Shown here: one piece after another, positions 15,001-28,600 of the stretch | How the letters are laid out: each line of letters starts with the position of its first letter | How positions within the stretch are numbered: position 1 is the stretch's first letter | NCBI GenBank assembly: GCA_021234155.1 | Contig: JAJEKV010000028.1 | Coordinates: forward strand, 795,998-859,997 | Direction: 5' to 3' | Source of the DNA: Isoetes taiwanensis | Taxonomy: Eukaryota; Streptophyta; Lycopodiopsida; Isoetales; Isoetaceae | DNA: 64,000 nt | Translations under genes and position numbers: made by a program | The notes under the pieces: generated by a model | Told to the model about the DNA's origin: nothing | Database searches by the model: none | Seen by the model: the letters and a program-made list of their open reading frames with translations, nothing else

Positions 15001-18000
15001 TCGAAGATCCTGCCATCGCCTTGCCATGCCGGGATGCCCAACGACGCAGAAGTTCGGCGAGAGCCGAAAACGCCAGCAAATGACGAAGTACGTGGGCTGC
15101 TTTCATTTTGTCTACCAAATTTTAGGTTGCACTTTGTCCATTTAATACGCACCGAACGCCGTATATTGATTCTTCTATCATCGTAAGCCTGTTTAAGCTT
15201 GATACTGAAGAAATCGGGTGATAAAGATAATATGGTTTCGTTCTCTACGGTAGTGGTGTCAGTTCCCGTCTGTATTATGGTTCGGCGGGGCGTTATATCG
15301 CGCAGCCGCTAAGACTGCATTTCATCGGGTATTTCGGCTCCGCTTCAGTTTTTCATGAAACAGTTCACCTAGTATGTATTGCCAGTGCAGAGATACAGTA
15401 AAATATCATCATACCCTATATTTATTAAATTTTGCCGTTACGAAATGCCACCTAATTGTCTACTTTTCTGATGACCTTCGACATGCTGGTCTGCTCATCG
15501 CCAGTTTCGGCGCGTGAACGCCGTTCGGCTCAAACTCATCTTCTGCTTGCACAGTTAAACATGAATAGTCACGAAATCCTCGCGATGAACTCGTTCATTA
15601 CCTTCTGACGCAGCCTTCGGGCGGCAGCCGCGGTGGTTAGAGTCGAAGTGCCGATTTCGCTACCTTCTGAAGACGCTGCGTACGCCGTGTTTTCAAGCAA
15701 ACCGCCGGTTTGCTCCTTCAACGTCAAGGCAGTTTCTGGCGTAAAAGTCGAGCAGCCGACTGCATTCTGCCCAAATGTGCGACTTCCACATCGCCGCGGT
15801 TTCAAATAGATGGGCTCAATACGTAGTGATCTGGCGACTTTGCATACGTTCTCTGGCTTTCCCGCCTTCCAATTTGTTACGTCAGTCAAGAGTTCGAGGA
15901 TTGCCGGCTCTTCCGCACTCATCGATAGCAACGCCCGCCGTGCCGCGACTGACGTTGAGGGCAAACGCTTGCAGATCCCGACCGCCGCCGCAGACTTTCG
16001 TCCTTCATCCCACTTCACCGCCGCCGCGTCTTCTTCTTCATCTCGCGTGCCGCCTCTTTTCGCCGGTTGCCATTTGTTTTCGAGACGCCCCGTGCCATCA
16101 GCTATGGTGTTCAATTCTGTTTGCCGCCGAAAGCTTAGCCGACAAAGTATGTCATCGTCGCCAGGGGTTACGTGCGAATTACTGTGTCGGTCGCCAGGCT
16201 CATCCGCAGGTCAAGGCCTGGTTTATAGGCCGGGGATTTTGTGTTCTGCCATGGTGGCCTACCGCTTAAACACCAGTGTTGGTAAAGCCAGTTCTTTTTG
16301 TATTTTGCCCAAAATGCACCGGTAGCGTTATCTCGTGCTTAATGGTAACCGCCGCCACTCGACATCGATCGCTTGCATAAATATTTATCGCTGGTAATTC
16401 ATCGCGATGTCTCTAGCTCGTTAATCCTGTTGTTGATTCTTCCTTTATCTGAATAAAGTTCAGTCGGTCAGCGCGCCATTAGAATAGCCCCAATGGTGTT
16501 TAGCGCACCGCACATGAAGCAGCTTGTGCAAATATTAAGCCGCTAATACTATTTCCCTGCTTTCGCACGTTGTGCCATCTCAAGATCGACTAAAGGCTCT
16601 TTATCAAATCAGCATCGCCCGACATCGCGATGTTCTCCATTCCAGATGTCTTCATCGCATTAACGGTTCGATTCTTGCCATGCGCGCCGTCCACCGCGAT
16701 CCCGCACGCGTAATCCACGGGAGTGACCGACAACATTTACCGTTTTCCTCGTGATTCACCTACTGTAACATAGTACATAACAACAAATAATAACCACCCT
16801 CAAGGTGGAGATTTACCATACAATATAATTAATATAGACAAGACGAGCAAAAGATCTCTACTAAGTTTTCGTATCAAGGACCGACGCAGGAAATGTTTAA
16901 ATTGGCGGTTTGCCGGCAGAACATATCGCTAGTATTTCCTCCTCGCGTATAGTTTCGTTATATCTGGCGTGGGGCATAGCTGGGCCTGTGCGCAGTGATA
17001 ACTTTCCTCCGTGATGTTATGCTGAATGATGTATTGAATGCCGTTTGGCGAGTTCAACCTGAGCTGAAGGTGGCTCGCTGCTGTGTTATCACAAGGCTGG
17101 CACAAGCCGTCCTCAAATACTGCAGGACTGCCACCCAGCCTTGCCGGGCATGCCTCTCCACTCACACGCATGCTTATAATACGTCGTTATTAACACCGGT
17201 GTTTATGAGTCCCCATTCACTGCGCTTGTTCACTTTATAGAGTGCGTAATCGTATCATTATATTATAATCATTCTAAAATGGGTCGTAATATCACATGTC
17301 ATAACCCAAACATACGCAGTTTTCATTAGTCGCCTTTGTTCGGGCTGGAGCATCGCCATTAATGGCTCTATCTGCTACTCAAACAAGTGAGCCCTGGTCG
17401 CATCGGTGCGTTCATGGCGCGATCGCGAGCCGCCGGCGACGGTAGCCAGCCGAAGGCCATTACGTCAAGCGCGCTACGTACCCAACGCCGTCGCTGAGGG
17501 AAATTCGTCGCCGCCGGTCGCATCTACGCAGCCAAAGCGAGCCGCGTTTTGTGTCCTTCAGCGGGTACGTACCGCTGTAGTGCTGCTGCCGTTACGGCGT
17601 CACCACGTCATTGGCGGCGCGATATCAATATTGCCTGCTTACGTGCAACATGGTCGGGTCATTGCAGCCACCCTGTGGGTACTACCTTGTCGATGTAAAG
17701 AGCAATGTTCGGGAGTCGCATATGTATTAGTGACGCGTTAGGGTTATACGACTCGTCGCGAGTATTACCCTCAACGCCGTTAGCTCTCATCTTTTGACGC
17801 CGTATTTTGTGCCTAAGCACATACTAACGTGTTTTTATAAGATAATAAAGTTTAATTGCAATGTTTGCCATCATCATTACGGTAAAGGCATTAATTTATG
17901 CTCATTCGGTCAAGAAGTTGGAAATATCAAGACAAAATAAATAAGATTAAACATACCGTGCAGCTCTGTTTTCGCCCCTCGTAAGAGCTTATCACTCACA

Positions 18001-21000
18001 TACGCTACAGCAGCCCAGGCGTAATCGCCGAGTTGGCTCGCAGGGTTCAACACCGTTACCGCATCATAATTACAGCTACCGTGCCTTGTTAGTATGGCAT
18101 CAATCTCACTCCAGCCCACATGAATGCATACATCTCGCCGCAGGAAAGAGGATGATGCCCATCGCAACGCAGACATTCCCATCACGTGCCTATATGCCGC
18201 CACGCTCAATACCTTAAAGCCAGTCGCTGGAGGATGCAATCCTCGATGGGGCTGAAGACGTATCTTCCTATCGTTATTGCTATGCTGGCCGAGGTGCTTT
18301 TCCTATCAAATGCATTCTCATCTATCTTTTCAAAGTCGACTACACGCGAAGTAGACCTTCATAGTTCATCACCATCGCTGAAACGAACACCTCGCAGACG
18401 CAGTCGGTTCTTCGTGAATTACGAATGGGCATCACCGCATCGTAGTGTCGCCTTCATCGTGCGTTCATTTCGTTGCAGGTCGAGTATTGATATCGCCCAG
18501 TAGACGTCGGCAGTTACTGTGACAATTCGCCCCGCTACCCCAAGAATGCGCGTTCTCAATACTTCCGACAGGAGTGCGTTTCAGTATATCTCACGCGAAA
18601 GTTACTCTGACCTGGTGTCGGCAAGTCCAGCTGGTTGCCCGCTTTAATACTTGAATGACCAGCCCACCTTCGGCTAAAGCTTCGTGTTTAGATGCGAAGC
18701 CGCTACCTGATCTCGCCGTACCAAACATTACTACTAACTTCCTCGTCGTTTTGGCACGCACGCCTGGCGTCGCTTGTCGCTGTAGTCCTTCTTCCATCAG
18801 CCGATTCTGCTGACTGGCCGATACGCCTGACACAGATTGTGCCAGTGTCAAGCACAAACGCTACGCCGATCATAAATGGCTATTAGCTTTGGGATGACGC
18901 TGTTATTACGTAAACTTTGTCGCCCCACTTTGATTGTTTCGCATTACCGCTACCCTGCGCCCGCCGGTGCCTTATCAGTTCTGGCAGCTTCAGTCAGGCT
19001 GCTCATAGTACGGTATCCGTACTGGCGAACTCCACGCTTATCAAAGATTATTATCCGAGCGGGAAAGCCTGTGCCTTCCCTGTAATAACACGCCGCATCT
19101 GGCAGCGTGTCGGTGCTCTGCCAGCGCAGTGCCATTTTCGACAATTTACACTACCAGCCGGGCGCCTTTCGTCTTCGCGAGCCCGCATGAAGTCCATGCC
19201 AGTTATCTCACCTTCAGGCACGGCTCCTTAGACGCTTCCTCGAATCAGCTAAATCTCCAGTCGCCGAGCACACCGCCGCATAGCCTGTTATGCCCCGCTA
19301 GCGCCGCCAGTAACTACTATCTGGCAGGTTTCGCAGTACCGCCAGTCGCCATTGTGCGTCAAGGAGAATCAACCTTCGACTCCCATTTATTCCCGCTAAT
19401 AACAATAACCTATTTCATGGTAAAGATTTCTTCCTTTTCTACCAGCGTTTTCGTCTTCGCCGCGCCTTGTAGTGCTTCGCTCATACTGAATTTTTGCTGG
19501 CAAATATTTCTCTATTTTTCGTCACCACCGCGGCGCTGATAGCGGCGACAGTAAATGCACTTCAGCTGCGGGCGTTCCGGACGGGTAGCCCGCAAATCAA
19601 TATTGCTCGTTGTGTTACCTGGCATTTCAGTTAGTCTCATTCACGCTAACAATGGCGTATCAGCTGGTGGCGGTGATTTACTGTCCTTCCGATAGCGTTC
19701 CGCATTTCGTTTATCATCGCTGCCGAAGCTTCCTATCATGCAGCGTAGCACCGCGTCATTCATCTTCGCGAATCGCAGCGCCTACTCTTCTGTTACAGCC
19801 GCGATCGCACCAGTTTCAAACTTCGACCGCACGAAGACGCAAACGCCTCAAAGCATTCCACTTTTCGCCATGCAAATGACATTCTCGACAACTTCAAGAT
19901 AAAGTCGTAAATCTTCCTCAACCGCTACCCCTTCGCGCCGAATATGCCTTCAGACTTCGTTATAACAAAAATGTCATCGAAGAACACTATTGAACAAATG
20001 TAAACAGAAGCCCCGAAGATATTAAAACATGAGTTCATGAATATTGTCGGGTACAGACAGTCGGCATCACCGCAGTTCTAGGCCATACCGTTTTGTGACA
20101 TCTTCCCGGATTTCCTATTTGATGAATATCCGCATTCAGTTTTGGAGAATATTCCCGCACTGTACGACGCCGCCGTAGGCATACTGTTCATTGCGTGTTT
20201 GTTTACCCGACTCGAGTCATCACACATCCTCGCTTCATCTTCGATGCTCGGACCCGAGAGACACTGGTGACCGTTCACAGTTTCCGTAATCAAAAGCCGA
20301 GCAGCCGCGAAACGTCATTCTGAAGCGGTGCTCACACTCACCTCAGCCCCGATTTTCATCGTAGTCGTCATTGAACTCTTCAGTTGGTTACGCCGCAAGC
20401 TGTTTGTCTTCTTATCGGCACGCCAGCTCTACTGAAGATGCAGCCTCTGAGTACGATACGCACGCATTAAACAGCCGTCACCAGATCATGATCGCTGATA
20501 GCCGCGGAAGCCAATTTCCCACAGCCTATTTGTGCGCAGCCGGCGGGAGGTATTCATACTGGCGATTTAGGTGTCATATTTCTGCGCCCATGATCTTCGC
20601 CATTAATGCGCCGGAGCACAGTGTGCCTGCGGCTGGAAATTACTTGCGCCGCCGTAGTTTTATGGTTCCGCGAAGTTGTCGGCTCGCTTAATTTCTCATC
20701 ACTAATTTTACATTCTGGTGACGAATGCCATTTCGGCGGTGATTGTTGGTTTCCGCCACCGGAGGCCACCGGCCAAGCGCTATTTCATAAAGATGTAAAC
20801 ACCACCATGTGGATGTCGTCCTTCTGCCCTCCTTCTTCTTCGCCGCAATCTTCCAGCATTTAACGCAGCCGCTTATACGAAAGAATGAAGTTGTCAACTA
20901 TTTTTTCTTACATGCCGCTGGGAATGGAGTTATGAATCGCCGGGACGCTCTTTGGTCATTCTGAGCTTCGTTCTTTTGGCTCTGTTTACCGCCTGCCGCA

Positions 21001-24000
21001 GCTCTATTTGTGGTATACTGGTGTGATCGTTAAAGCTTCCTGCGTCAAGTTTCATACGCTTTTCTCTTTGAGTCAATATCGCTAAGCCACTTTTTCGGGT
21101 TTCGCCTTCGCGCTGCCGATATTTATCGCTCAGTATTTTCCGCGAAACTATTCGCCTACATGTTTTCCGACGCCGCCGAAGCGATGCCGCTTGGTCTCCT
21201 CATGAACTTTTCCGCATGCCGCGACGTATTTAAATTCAAATTCGGAACGCCAGACCGGCAGCACCGTTGGGGACAGTCGAATTTCATTGCCCAGAATCCC
21301 CGCGATTGCGCCGTCATTCCACAAGTTTTAAGATATTCCATCAGTATGCAAGCCGCCCCCTTTTAAAGTTAGCGCGGTTACCCCCTCTGGCTATTACGCA
21401 GTTGTTTTCCGGCATTACCACCGTTACGTCATCCTATCAGCCGCCGCAGCTATGCGTCTTCCAACATTACCATGTTTGTGCCCACCTTCGGTAGCCTGGC
21501 TCGCCGTTTTGCCGCTATTTCGCGCGCTCTTCTCGCTTTCACGCCGTATCGTAAAGTTGAACCGGTCGAAGAGCCGCCAGAAGATTGTCGCGCTTCCTTC
21601 TTTCGTGAATGGCTCGCTGCATTATTGGAAACCGCCGTGCCGAGCGACGCCAACATGGTGCTTTATTTTCGCGATCGGCTCATTCCCATGGCCAGCGCTG
21701 GTGCATATTTCTTCGATAGACTGCAAGTCGGTAGTTGATCGCTTGGGTTGAAATTGCTGTCGACATCGTCGCTTAATCGCTATTATTGCTATAATAAAGT
21801 TTGTCATGAAAGTTTCTTTTGTTGTTTATTAAGTGCTCGAATGATATGACAAAATAAGCATTAAAGGTAAAGACGCACCAAAAGCATCTTCATATTTTAT
21901 TAATATATAGCAGTTTCATATCTGGTTACTGAACAGCGGTTTTCGCCATTGCTATCGACGGGGATGGGTGACTGGCGAATTTCTTTCACTCGTCGCACTC
22001 AACGCACGCCCCAGTTTATACCCCTCGGGATTTATCCTCCATGCCAATGCCAACTTCTAATGCTCAGGGTGGCGTTACGCCGTTCCAATCTTTCGTCTAA
22101 GGTGAGGTACGTGCCTTCCGCCACCAAATAGAAATGTACCGATGTTTAAGCGCAGCATACAAAACGATATGCTACCAAATATCGATGCTTCGCGGGTTTA
22201 GCTTATGAAATACTCACCGCCGCTAGAGCCGGAGCGTTACGCCCGCCGCACCCGGCACCTCGCAGCCCGACGTCGATCAACCCAGCATTGGAACCGCCGC
22301 CGTAGAAGAGCGCGCACGCCGCGTCGCTGCGTCGCTCTGAGAAGAAGACCGGCAGCAAAGAGCCTGGCTGACTTCCTCTACTTATCTGTTCGCCAAAACT
22401 TCGCAGTTAACGCCGCCATCGCTGCCGATGTTCCATGTTGTTCGCGGGACGAAATACCTGTCGATGCATCTTGCCCGTAGTGAAGGAGCCGTCGACGCAG
22501 CCGCCCATTTCCGTGAAGGTTTTTGATATCATATTAAGAAACAAATATTTGCCCTCGATTGCAGCAGACTTGTTTTCAAACAGCAGTATTCATTCTGGTA
22601 GCCACGCTGGTTCGCATCTCGCCGCCGCCGTTCACTTCATTTTCGCCGAAGTTCATTTCGCCGTATGCTGGCGGTGCTGGCATTTTAAAGCAGCAGTTAA
22701 AATGTCGCCGCCGCGTCTGGGCGGCGGTTTGACTGGATGAAATGCTAGTTCTATAAATGAGCAAGCGTCGCAGGTGAGGAAAATCTTCTTTCTGTTGTTA
22801 CCGTGTCGCGTAGTATTTGCTTGCCTCAGTGCTGGCAATAGTTGGGTATGATTGGTCGTGCAAGTTTGGCGCATGTATTCGTGTTGTGAGCCGCTTTCTT
22901 CGCTTCGCAACTTTGCCAATGTTGAAAGCCTGCGGTCATTGCTGGAAAAGAAAATACTGTTGTCACGCCAACGGCAGGATGAAGGCGTCGCCGTTATCAA
23001 ACGTAATCGAAGCCGCCGGTGAGTGTCGGAGCTGGGCGCCAGAGCAACTTCTGCAGGGTTGGGATTAGGCGCCGGCGAGGGGATCCGCATCTGCACCAGG
23101 TTTCTTAAAGCGGCACGCGATGAAGTGATGCCGTTGGCGACGCCAGAAAGCGTTGCATTACGCTTTAACGCAACAAATTTACCGCGTGCTACCGCCGCGT
23201 CTGGGAGGCGCGCCGGTGGCGTTAGGTTGTTTCCAGCGTATCTCCGGCTACATCTCTGATGCGTTGTCGACCAGTAATGAATGGGTGCTAAAACAAAGTT
23301 TACTACTTTTCGCTATCGTATTGTTACGCCGTAAAGTCGCAGCGCTCGCTGCTTTTATTCCTCTGCGCGGTTAGCCAGTACCCAATCGCTCGCTGCACTT
23401 CGAGGTGCTGGTCACCCTGGGATATTTGCTCGTTATCCACTGCATCAGTACGCTTAAACAATTCATATCTTATTCAAATCTTCATATACTGTCGCCGCTG
23501 CTGTGCGGCCGTTTACGATGCATACCAATTTTGCTTTTATTCTTTTGCATGGGCGGCACGCGAATTCTTCGGCAGACGACGCCCGCCGCCGCTGTTAAAA
23601 TATGTCGCTGGTTACTGCTAGTTGTCGGTCTCCACAAGAGCGACGGCCTTCGAATGTGCCGCTTTATCGAATCGTGCCTTGCGCGGCGATTTTTCAGGTT
23701 TGCAGCGGGAAATATGTCGTTCTCGCTTGAGCTGAAGCTTCAGTTACCGCCTTCCTTTCCAATATCCCCACCGCCGTAGTGTCGCTGCAGTCGCATCTTC
23801 AAAGCAAGGTAGCGTCCGCCAGCTCTTCTGCCGAAACCTGCCAGTTTACTGTTCTTCTTCCTTTCTTTGCCTGTCATCTCCAAAATGGCGGAGGCAATCT
23901 GCCGCAGTCAACTCCGAAATGCCGCCGCTCGGTGCCGGCGGTTCGTGTTCGCCGTATCGCAGTTGTTCTCTGCCGCCGCGACTTTCGCCACAGTTAACTT

Positions 24001-25434
24001 TCCAAAAGTCCTCGCTAGATGTTCTTCGCATCAGGTGACGGGAGGTTACCGCCTTCGCTGGCTCGCTATACCGACGCCGCCGGTGTCCTCCTGTGTCGGT
24101 CATTACCGCCCCTTCTGCCTTCTGTCTTCGCTCGCCATTATCGCCTTTCGCCGCATCTTGTCTTCGCCGCTTGCCTTTCTTTTCCGTGTTCTTCGCCTTT
24201 TCAGTTCGATATTTGAAATGCCGCCGCCCGCCATTTTTGCTTCGCCGGGCGGTGACTGGGCGCCGGGTTACTTGCGTGCCGTTGGCACGCAGCGTACAAA
24301 GACGCTTACGGGAAGAAGCCGGAACATTTCGGAGAAACCTCCTGTGTCGCAGTTTATAAACTCGCACGGCGTTTACCGTCTGCCGGTCAGAAACCTCTTC
24401 CTCACCTGCGCGCCGCCGCCGGGTCTCCGCCAGCGTTGTGTTCGTGACCGCCCCCGCCACTTTAGAGTCGCCTCAAATGGTCTGTTTTTACATTCAATCC
24501 AATGCATTTGTTATTTTGCCGAGTCACCGTTTCATTTATGTTGCAGTCACTTTGGGACCTTCCAGCGCGCCGGCAGGTGCTGGCAACGCGATTCCACCCA
24601 TGCCCGGCTATCGCGTTGTTTGCCGACTTTACTTAAAGCTTTTCAGTTTTAACACACAATGCCAACTACCCGAACTTTAGATGGAATTTCATCTTCACAT
24701 TTGGGTACCTGCCGGTTTCGTGAACTCATATGAGCGATGCAGCACCGACGAAAGCCCTGGGCCAATTTCGGGATGCGTCGAAAGTTCGCAGGTTTCTTTC
24801 TATTTGTTCGTCTATTCTATCTCTACTGGTTTCTACCCAGATAATACTGGCCCTGGTCCAGCTACCGTTACCGAAGTTTGTGCCGGGGCTTTATCTTCCG
24901 CTGACCCAATGCCCAGATAGTTGCCTTGCTGTTTGTCGCCGACAACCGCCATCGTGGTCGATAATACCGTGAGGCCCCGCAGTACCGGTCGCATACAAAC
25001 GTAGTTCATCTCAAATACGCTCGCCGAGCAGGCGTCGCTCATCGTCACGTTTCCGATGGTGGTTGTACTTCCGGTCGCGCAATATCTATCTCGCCGTGAT
25101 ACTTCTGCAATCTTACGATGCTGGTTACGCATTATCAATCAATAATATGTTCGCCGGAACCATCATGTTTGTTTATCACACATATCAACATACATAGGGA
25201 AAGACAAACATCGGGGACACGCTACTTCAATGCACACTACGTGGGCAAATGGAGTTTGCTACGCAGCTAGTCGTTGGGTAGTTCACTTCATCCGCCTTCC
25301 CCGCGTACATACTTTCAGTGAGTAGGTCGGTGCATTGAGTTCGCATCGCCGTGCGAATACAGGCTATCGCTGCCGGTTGCATCTTCCCGCCTCAGGCAGG
25401 GGATCGGCCCCTCCGTTACGTTATCACGCTGTGC

Positions 25435-25635
25435 CGTAGAGCCACCGCACAATTTCGAACCCAGTGATACGCATCGCCTTCAGCAGGTGTCGAAGCTCAC
25501 TCCTCGCCACGTAGTGCCGGTAGGCCCGCCCGTTGCCGTCGCTGTTACCGGGGACAATCGCGATATCTTTGTCGCCGTGTTTATTGTCATTAACCAAAGC
25601 GGGTTTTATAGCACAAAGCCCGACAATTATGGCTG
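25435..25635 (-). repeat. Corrupted copy of the SINE-like segment at 61.8-62.1 kb
   Basis: Fragments such as aggtgtcgaagctcac and gacaattatggct align in order with the reverse complement of about 61,770-62,030. The copy is shortened and scrambled by indels. It lies between matched landmarks on both sides and is part of the left palindrome arm, not an independent insertion. Confidence 0.55.
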
Positions 25636-28600
25636 CGTTCAGATCATTCAACTGGCTTTCGCTTACCGCCATGTTGCGGGCGCATAGGAATGTCACAATA
25701 TCATCACAATAGAATCAATATTGTGAATATATCTGTCCTGGCTCCGCCTAACATACATGGTTGTTCTCAGTATCTATCATGCTCTGTCAGTTTTGGCGGC
25801 CAAGAATGAATACTAACTTCAGCGGAATGAGGGTCGTTAACTATCTATCAACCACTAACCCCGAAGCTGGCTGGCCTCTGCCCATGCCGGCAGATTGTCG
25901 GCCGACGAAGCCGTCCGGCGGCTCTGGGTCGCCGCGTTCAACGCCGCCCAACCGACTATAGAAATCGCAGCGGGTTTCTCTCTTTGTGGCCGCCTTATCC
26001 CTCACGGTTTAGGTCAATGGTTTGTCGTTACGGGCAAAAGGGATATTGTTACGTGTTTTACGCGGTCATGTTGTACCTGTGGGTACTGGCCTTTATGGTC
26101 GGCAATATACGCCCGGTGCCCATTACGTCTCGCGACGCACGTTATAATATACGACTATTGCCCCGCATTATCCCGTGAACGTATTGATGGACCCCGGACA
26201 GATCTGTAGCGGTTGATCTATGCGTCACTGGCGATGGTAGCAACGTTACGTGTTATCGGTCATGTTCCGCATAAAGTTTCTGCCCATGCCCATTCATCGC
26301 TAATAACATAGCCCTTATCTTCGCCTACTCCTACGAAGCCTATATCGCCAGCTATAATCATCGCATTAAATTCATGGTTACTCGCAGATGATGGGCCTCA
26401 AATATCTTCACGTCGCATTGAAATCTTCCACATAGCCGTTTTCATTCTAAAACCTGAATTTGCCTGTTGTTGGGCTCATCGCCGTTAGCGGACGAACGTC
26501 ATCAGTCTCCACTACCTTCATGTTGCCATACATCATCTTCTCGTTTGTCATGACTACAGCTCACTGCCTCGCCAGCTTCATCGCCAGCAATACCATCGCG
26601 CCGCTTCCGTTGTCATAACGCCCTCATTTTCCTTTCTTTGTTGACTTTATGCCTTTAAAGAAACACACGAAAGCCGATCCCTCATTGCCACCTACTCTTC
26701 AGACGAGTTTTACCCCTGGTTATGCCTAATCCCACTTTATGACTATAAAGAGAAGCCGCATCCTTTCCTTTTCATGTTATTCAACTCCTTCTTTCAGACT
26801 TGTACAGCCGGTTTTTTGCCGCAGGTTTTCATTCATAATTCTTCCTTCGTCATTCTTGTTTGTTTGGGGAATATTTTCATTCACCTCATATGTCACCAGT
26901 ACCGCCGTAAAGCTGCCTTTCTTCGGTGGCCAGCAGCTTCGCACGTACGAGAAAGCGTATTTTTGCTCCTAGAAGGCTGTACCGAAAGTTTATCGACAAG
27001 CAACAGCCTGTCTTCCTTTGTTTGAAATTCCACATTTCATGACGCCGCTTTTGCAACTTGCGCATATATCGGAAGTTGCAGCCGTCGCATTCAGGCCGCT
27101 GCTTTCCATCTACGTCGGCTGTGATGCCATGGTTTCATTTCGCGATGGGATGGCTAATCGGGTGCAATTACAGATGAGGATGCCGCTGGAGTCCTCGTCC
27201 TTCGAGCCTATGTCCCGCATTCTCATCGGTCACTTCTCTCGTGAACTGTTATCACCTGGTTCATCATCAGGAAACGACGCCGCCGCAAGATTGCCATTGT
27301 CAAATTACCCGGGGCTTACGGAATGAGATATGTTCTGGCCATAAAGCAATGACTACCAAACAGCCCGATCTTCTGCCAATGAATTTGATAACGCAGCCGC
27401 AGCCATTGACAACGTACTTCCCACGGTGCCCACGCGCACACCATCTGCCTGTCGACGCCGCTATCGTGCCAATGGTTAGCTCGCTGTGCCTTTAGTTTAT
27501 CTCGCGTTGCAGGCCTACTGTGTGTCGAGCCGCTGAGTGTCCAGTGACCGGCAGTTCAATGACGAGTCGCGATAGCGTTTCATCATTTTACGCAGAGCAC
27601 ATGATCTATCTTCGCTATCGATGTTAGACTGCTCACTTCCATATTTCCAAAGACAGCCTCCATTTTCGCTATACCAAACTTGAGCGAAAAACCAGCCTTC
27701 CCACTATTTTATGTCGCGATTTTACCCTTCACCGTCAGCGCATTCACCGGCTCCAGTTGCTATCTCGTTATCGTCGTTGTGCCTTTTCCGCCTCGCATTC
27801 TGCATCTTTCTCACGCTGGGATTCTCGCCGATAACGAAGATCAATTTTACTACGCAGAAAATCTACCTCTGCTGTCCTGCACACCCGCCTTCATCAAGCG
27901 ACGTATCGCACTATTTTCGCTTTATTTTAACAATTGGCGTTCACCATGCCTTCACCGCTGGGGACCGTTCATACCGCTGCGAAGTCATACGTCGCTTCGA
28001 AGAAGCCTTCAGCTCACGGTCGGGCGAGTTTTGCCATGCCCTATTTCGTCACCGCGTCACAGGCCACCTTCGTTCTTCAGCCGGCCCAAATATTCGCCGA
28101 TGATTTTTGTGAAATGAGCCTTCATCTCTTCACCTGTACTCTTCAAACCACTGCCGCGTCTGGTTCAAAAATCGCAAATATCTCCATCAGCTTCGCCCCT
28201 CAATGCCGCAACGTAAGTTCGCGAGGTCGACGGACGACCTTCCTGTCGTAGTTCCACTGCCGTATTACTGCGAAGCCAGCCATCGCCAGTACCGGCGGAA
28301 CCGTTCGCGCAATGTCGCCACGTTGCAGAAGTCTTCTAATTCATCTTCTTCAGCCTTCCTTCGCTCATTTCACGCCGCTAAGATAGCTCGCACGCCGCCT
28401 ATTGTCTTCCAATTGTCTTCTCATCGTTCGCTCATTTCGGGGCATGCAGCAGCGCCAGATGCTTCATTTGGCCAAGTACCACGAAATCTGCAGTCCTACT
28501 TTAACTTCGATTTTGTGCTTCGCTTTCAGCGGGATGCGCTTCGGCACTACTAGTTGTCAGCAGATCACTCTCATTGTTAAAGAAGTTATTGTTCGGCATT

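Larger units (their letters stand above)
1..24000. other. Outer part of corrupted left palindrome arm; no supportable genes
   Basis: This stretch continues, with the same texture, the corrupted reverse-complement arm that can be matched to the right arm from about 24,000 onward. By the roughly 0.76:1 length relation it should represent sequence lying beyond the right edge of the window, so no clean partner is available here. Words such as gccgcc, cgcc and cagtc are frequent, both strands are broken by stops and apparent indels, and the reading frames that do occur show no recognisable domain. I see no tRNA, rRNA, CRISPR or operon structure. Two stretches look cleaner and more plant-like: about 2,690-3,190 (purine tract and TTAA repeats) and about 16,755-16,870 (AT-rich). 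Everything else should be treated as unreliable sequence. Confidence 0.7.

Noticed and set aside
16755-16870. Word ctcaaggtggagattta resembling a copia polypurine tract next to an LTR
   Set aside because: A single short word without LTR ends or pol sequence in legible form around it.
23867-24652. Longest open frame of the window (261 codons, plus strand), with a 204-codon frame opposite
   Set aside because: It lies in the corrupted arm opposite the purine-rich 63.5-64.0 kb segment. Two long overlapping frames on opposite strands in GC-enriched noise, without any domain, are chance.
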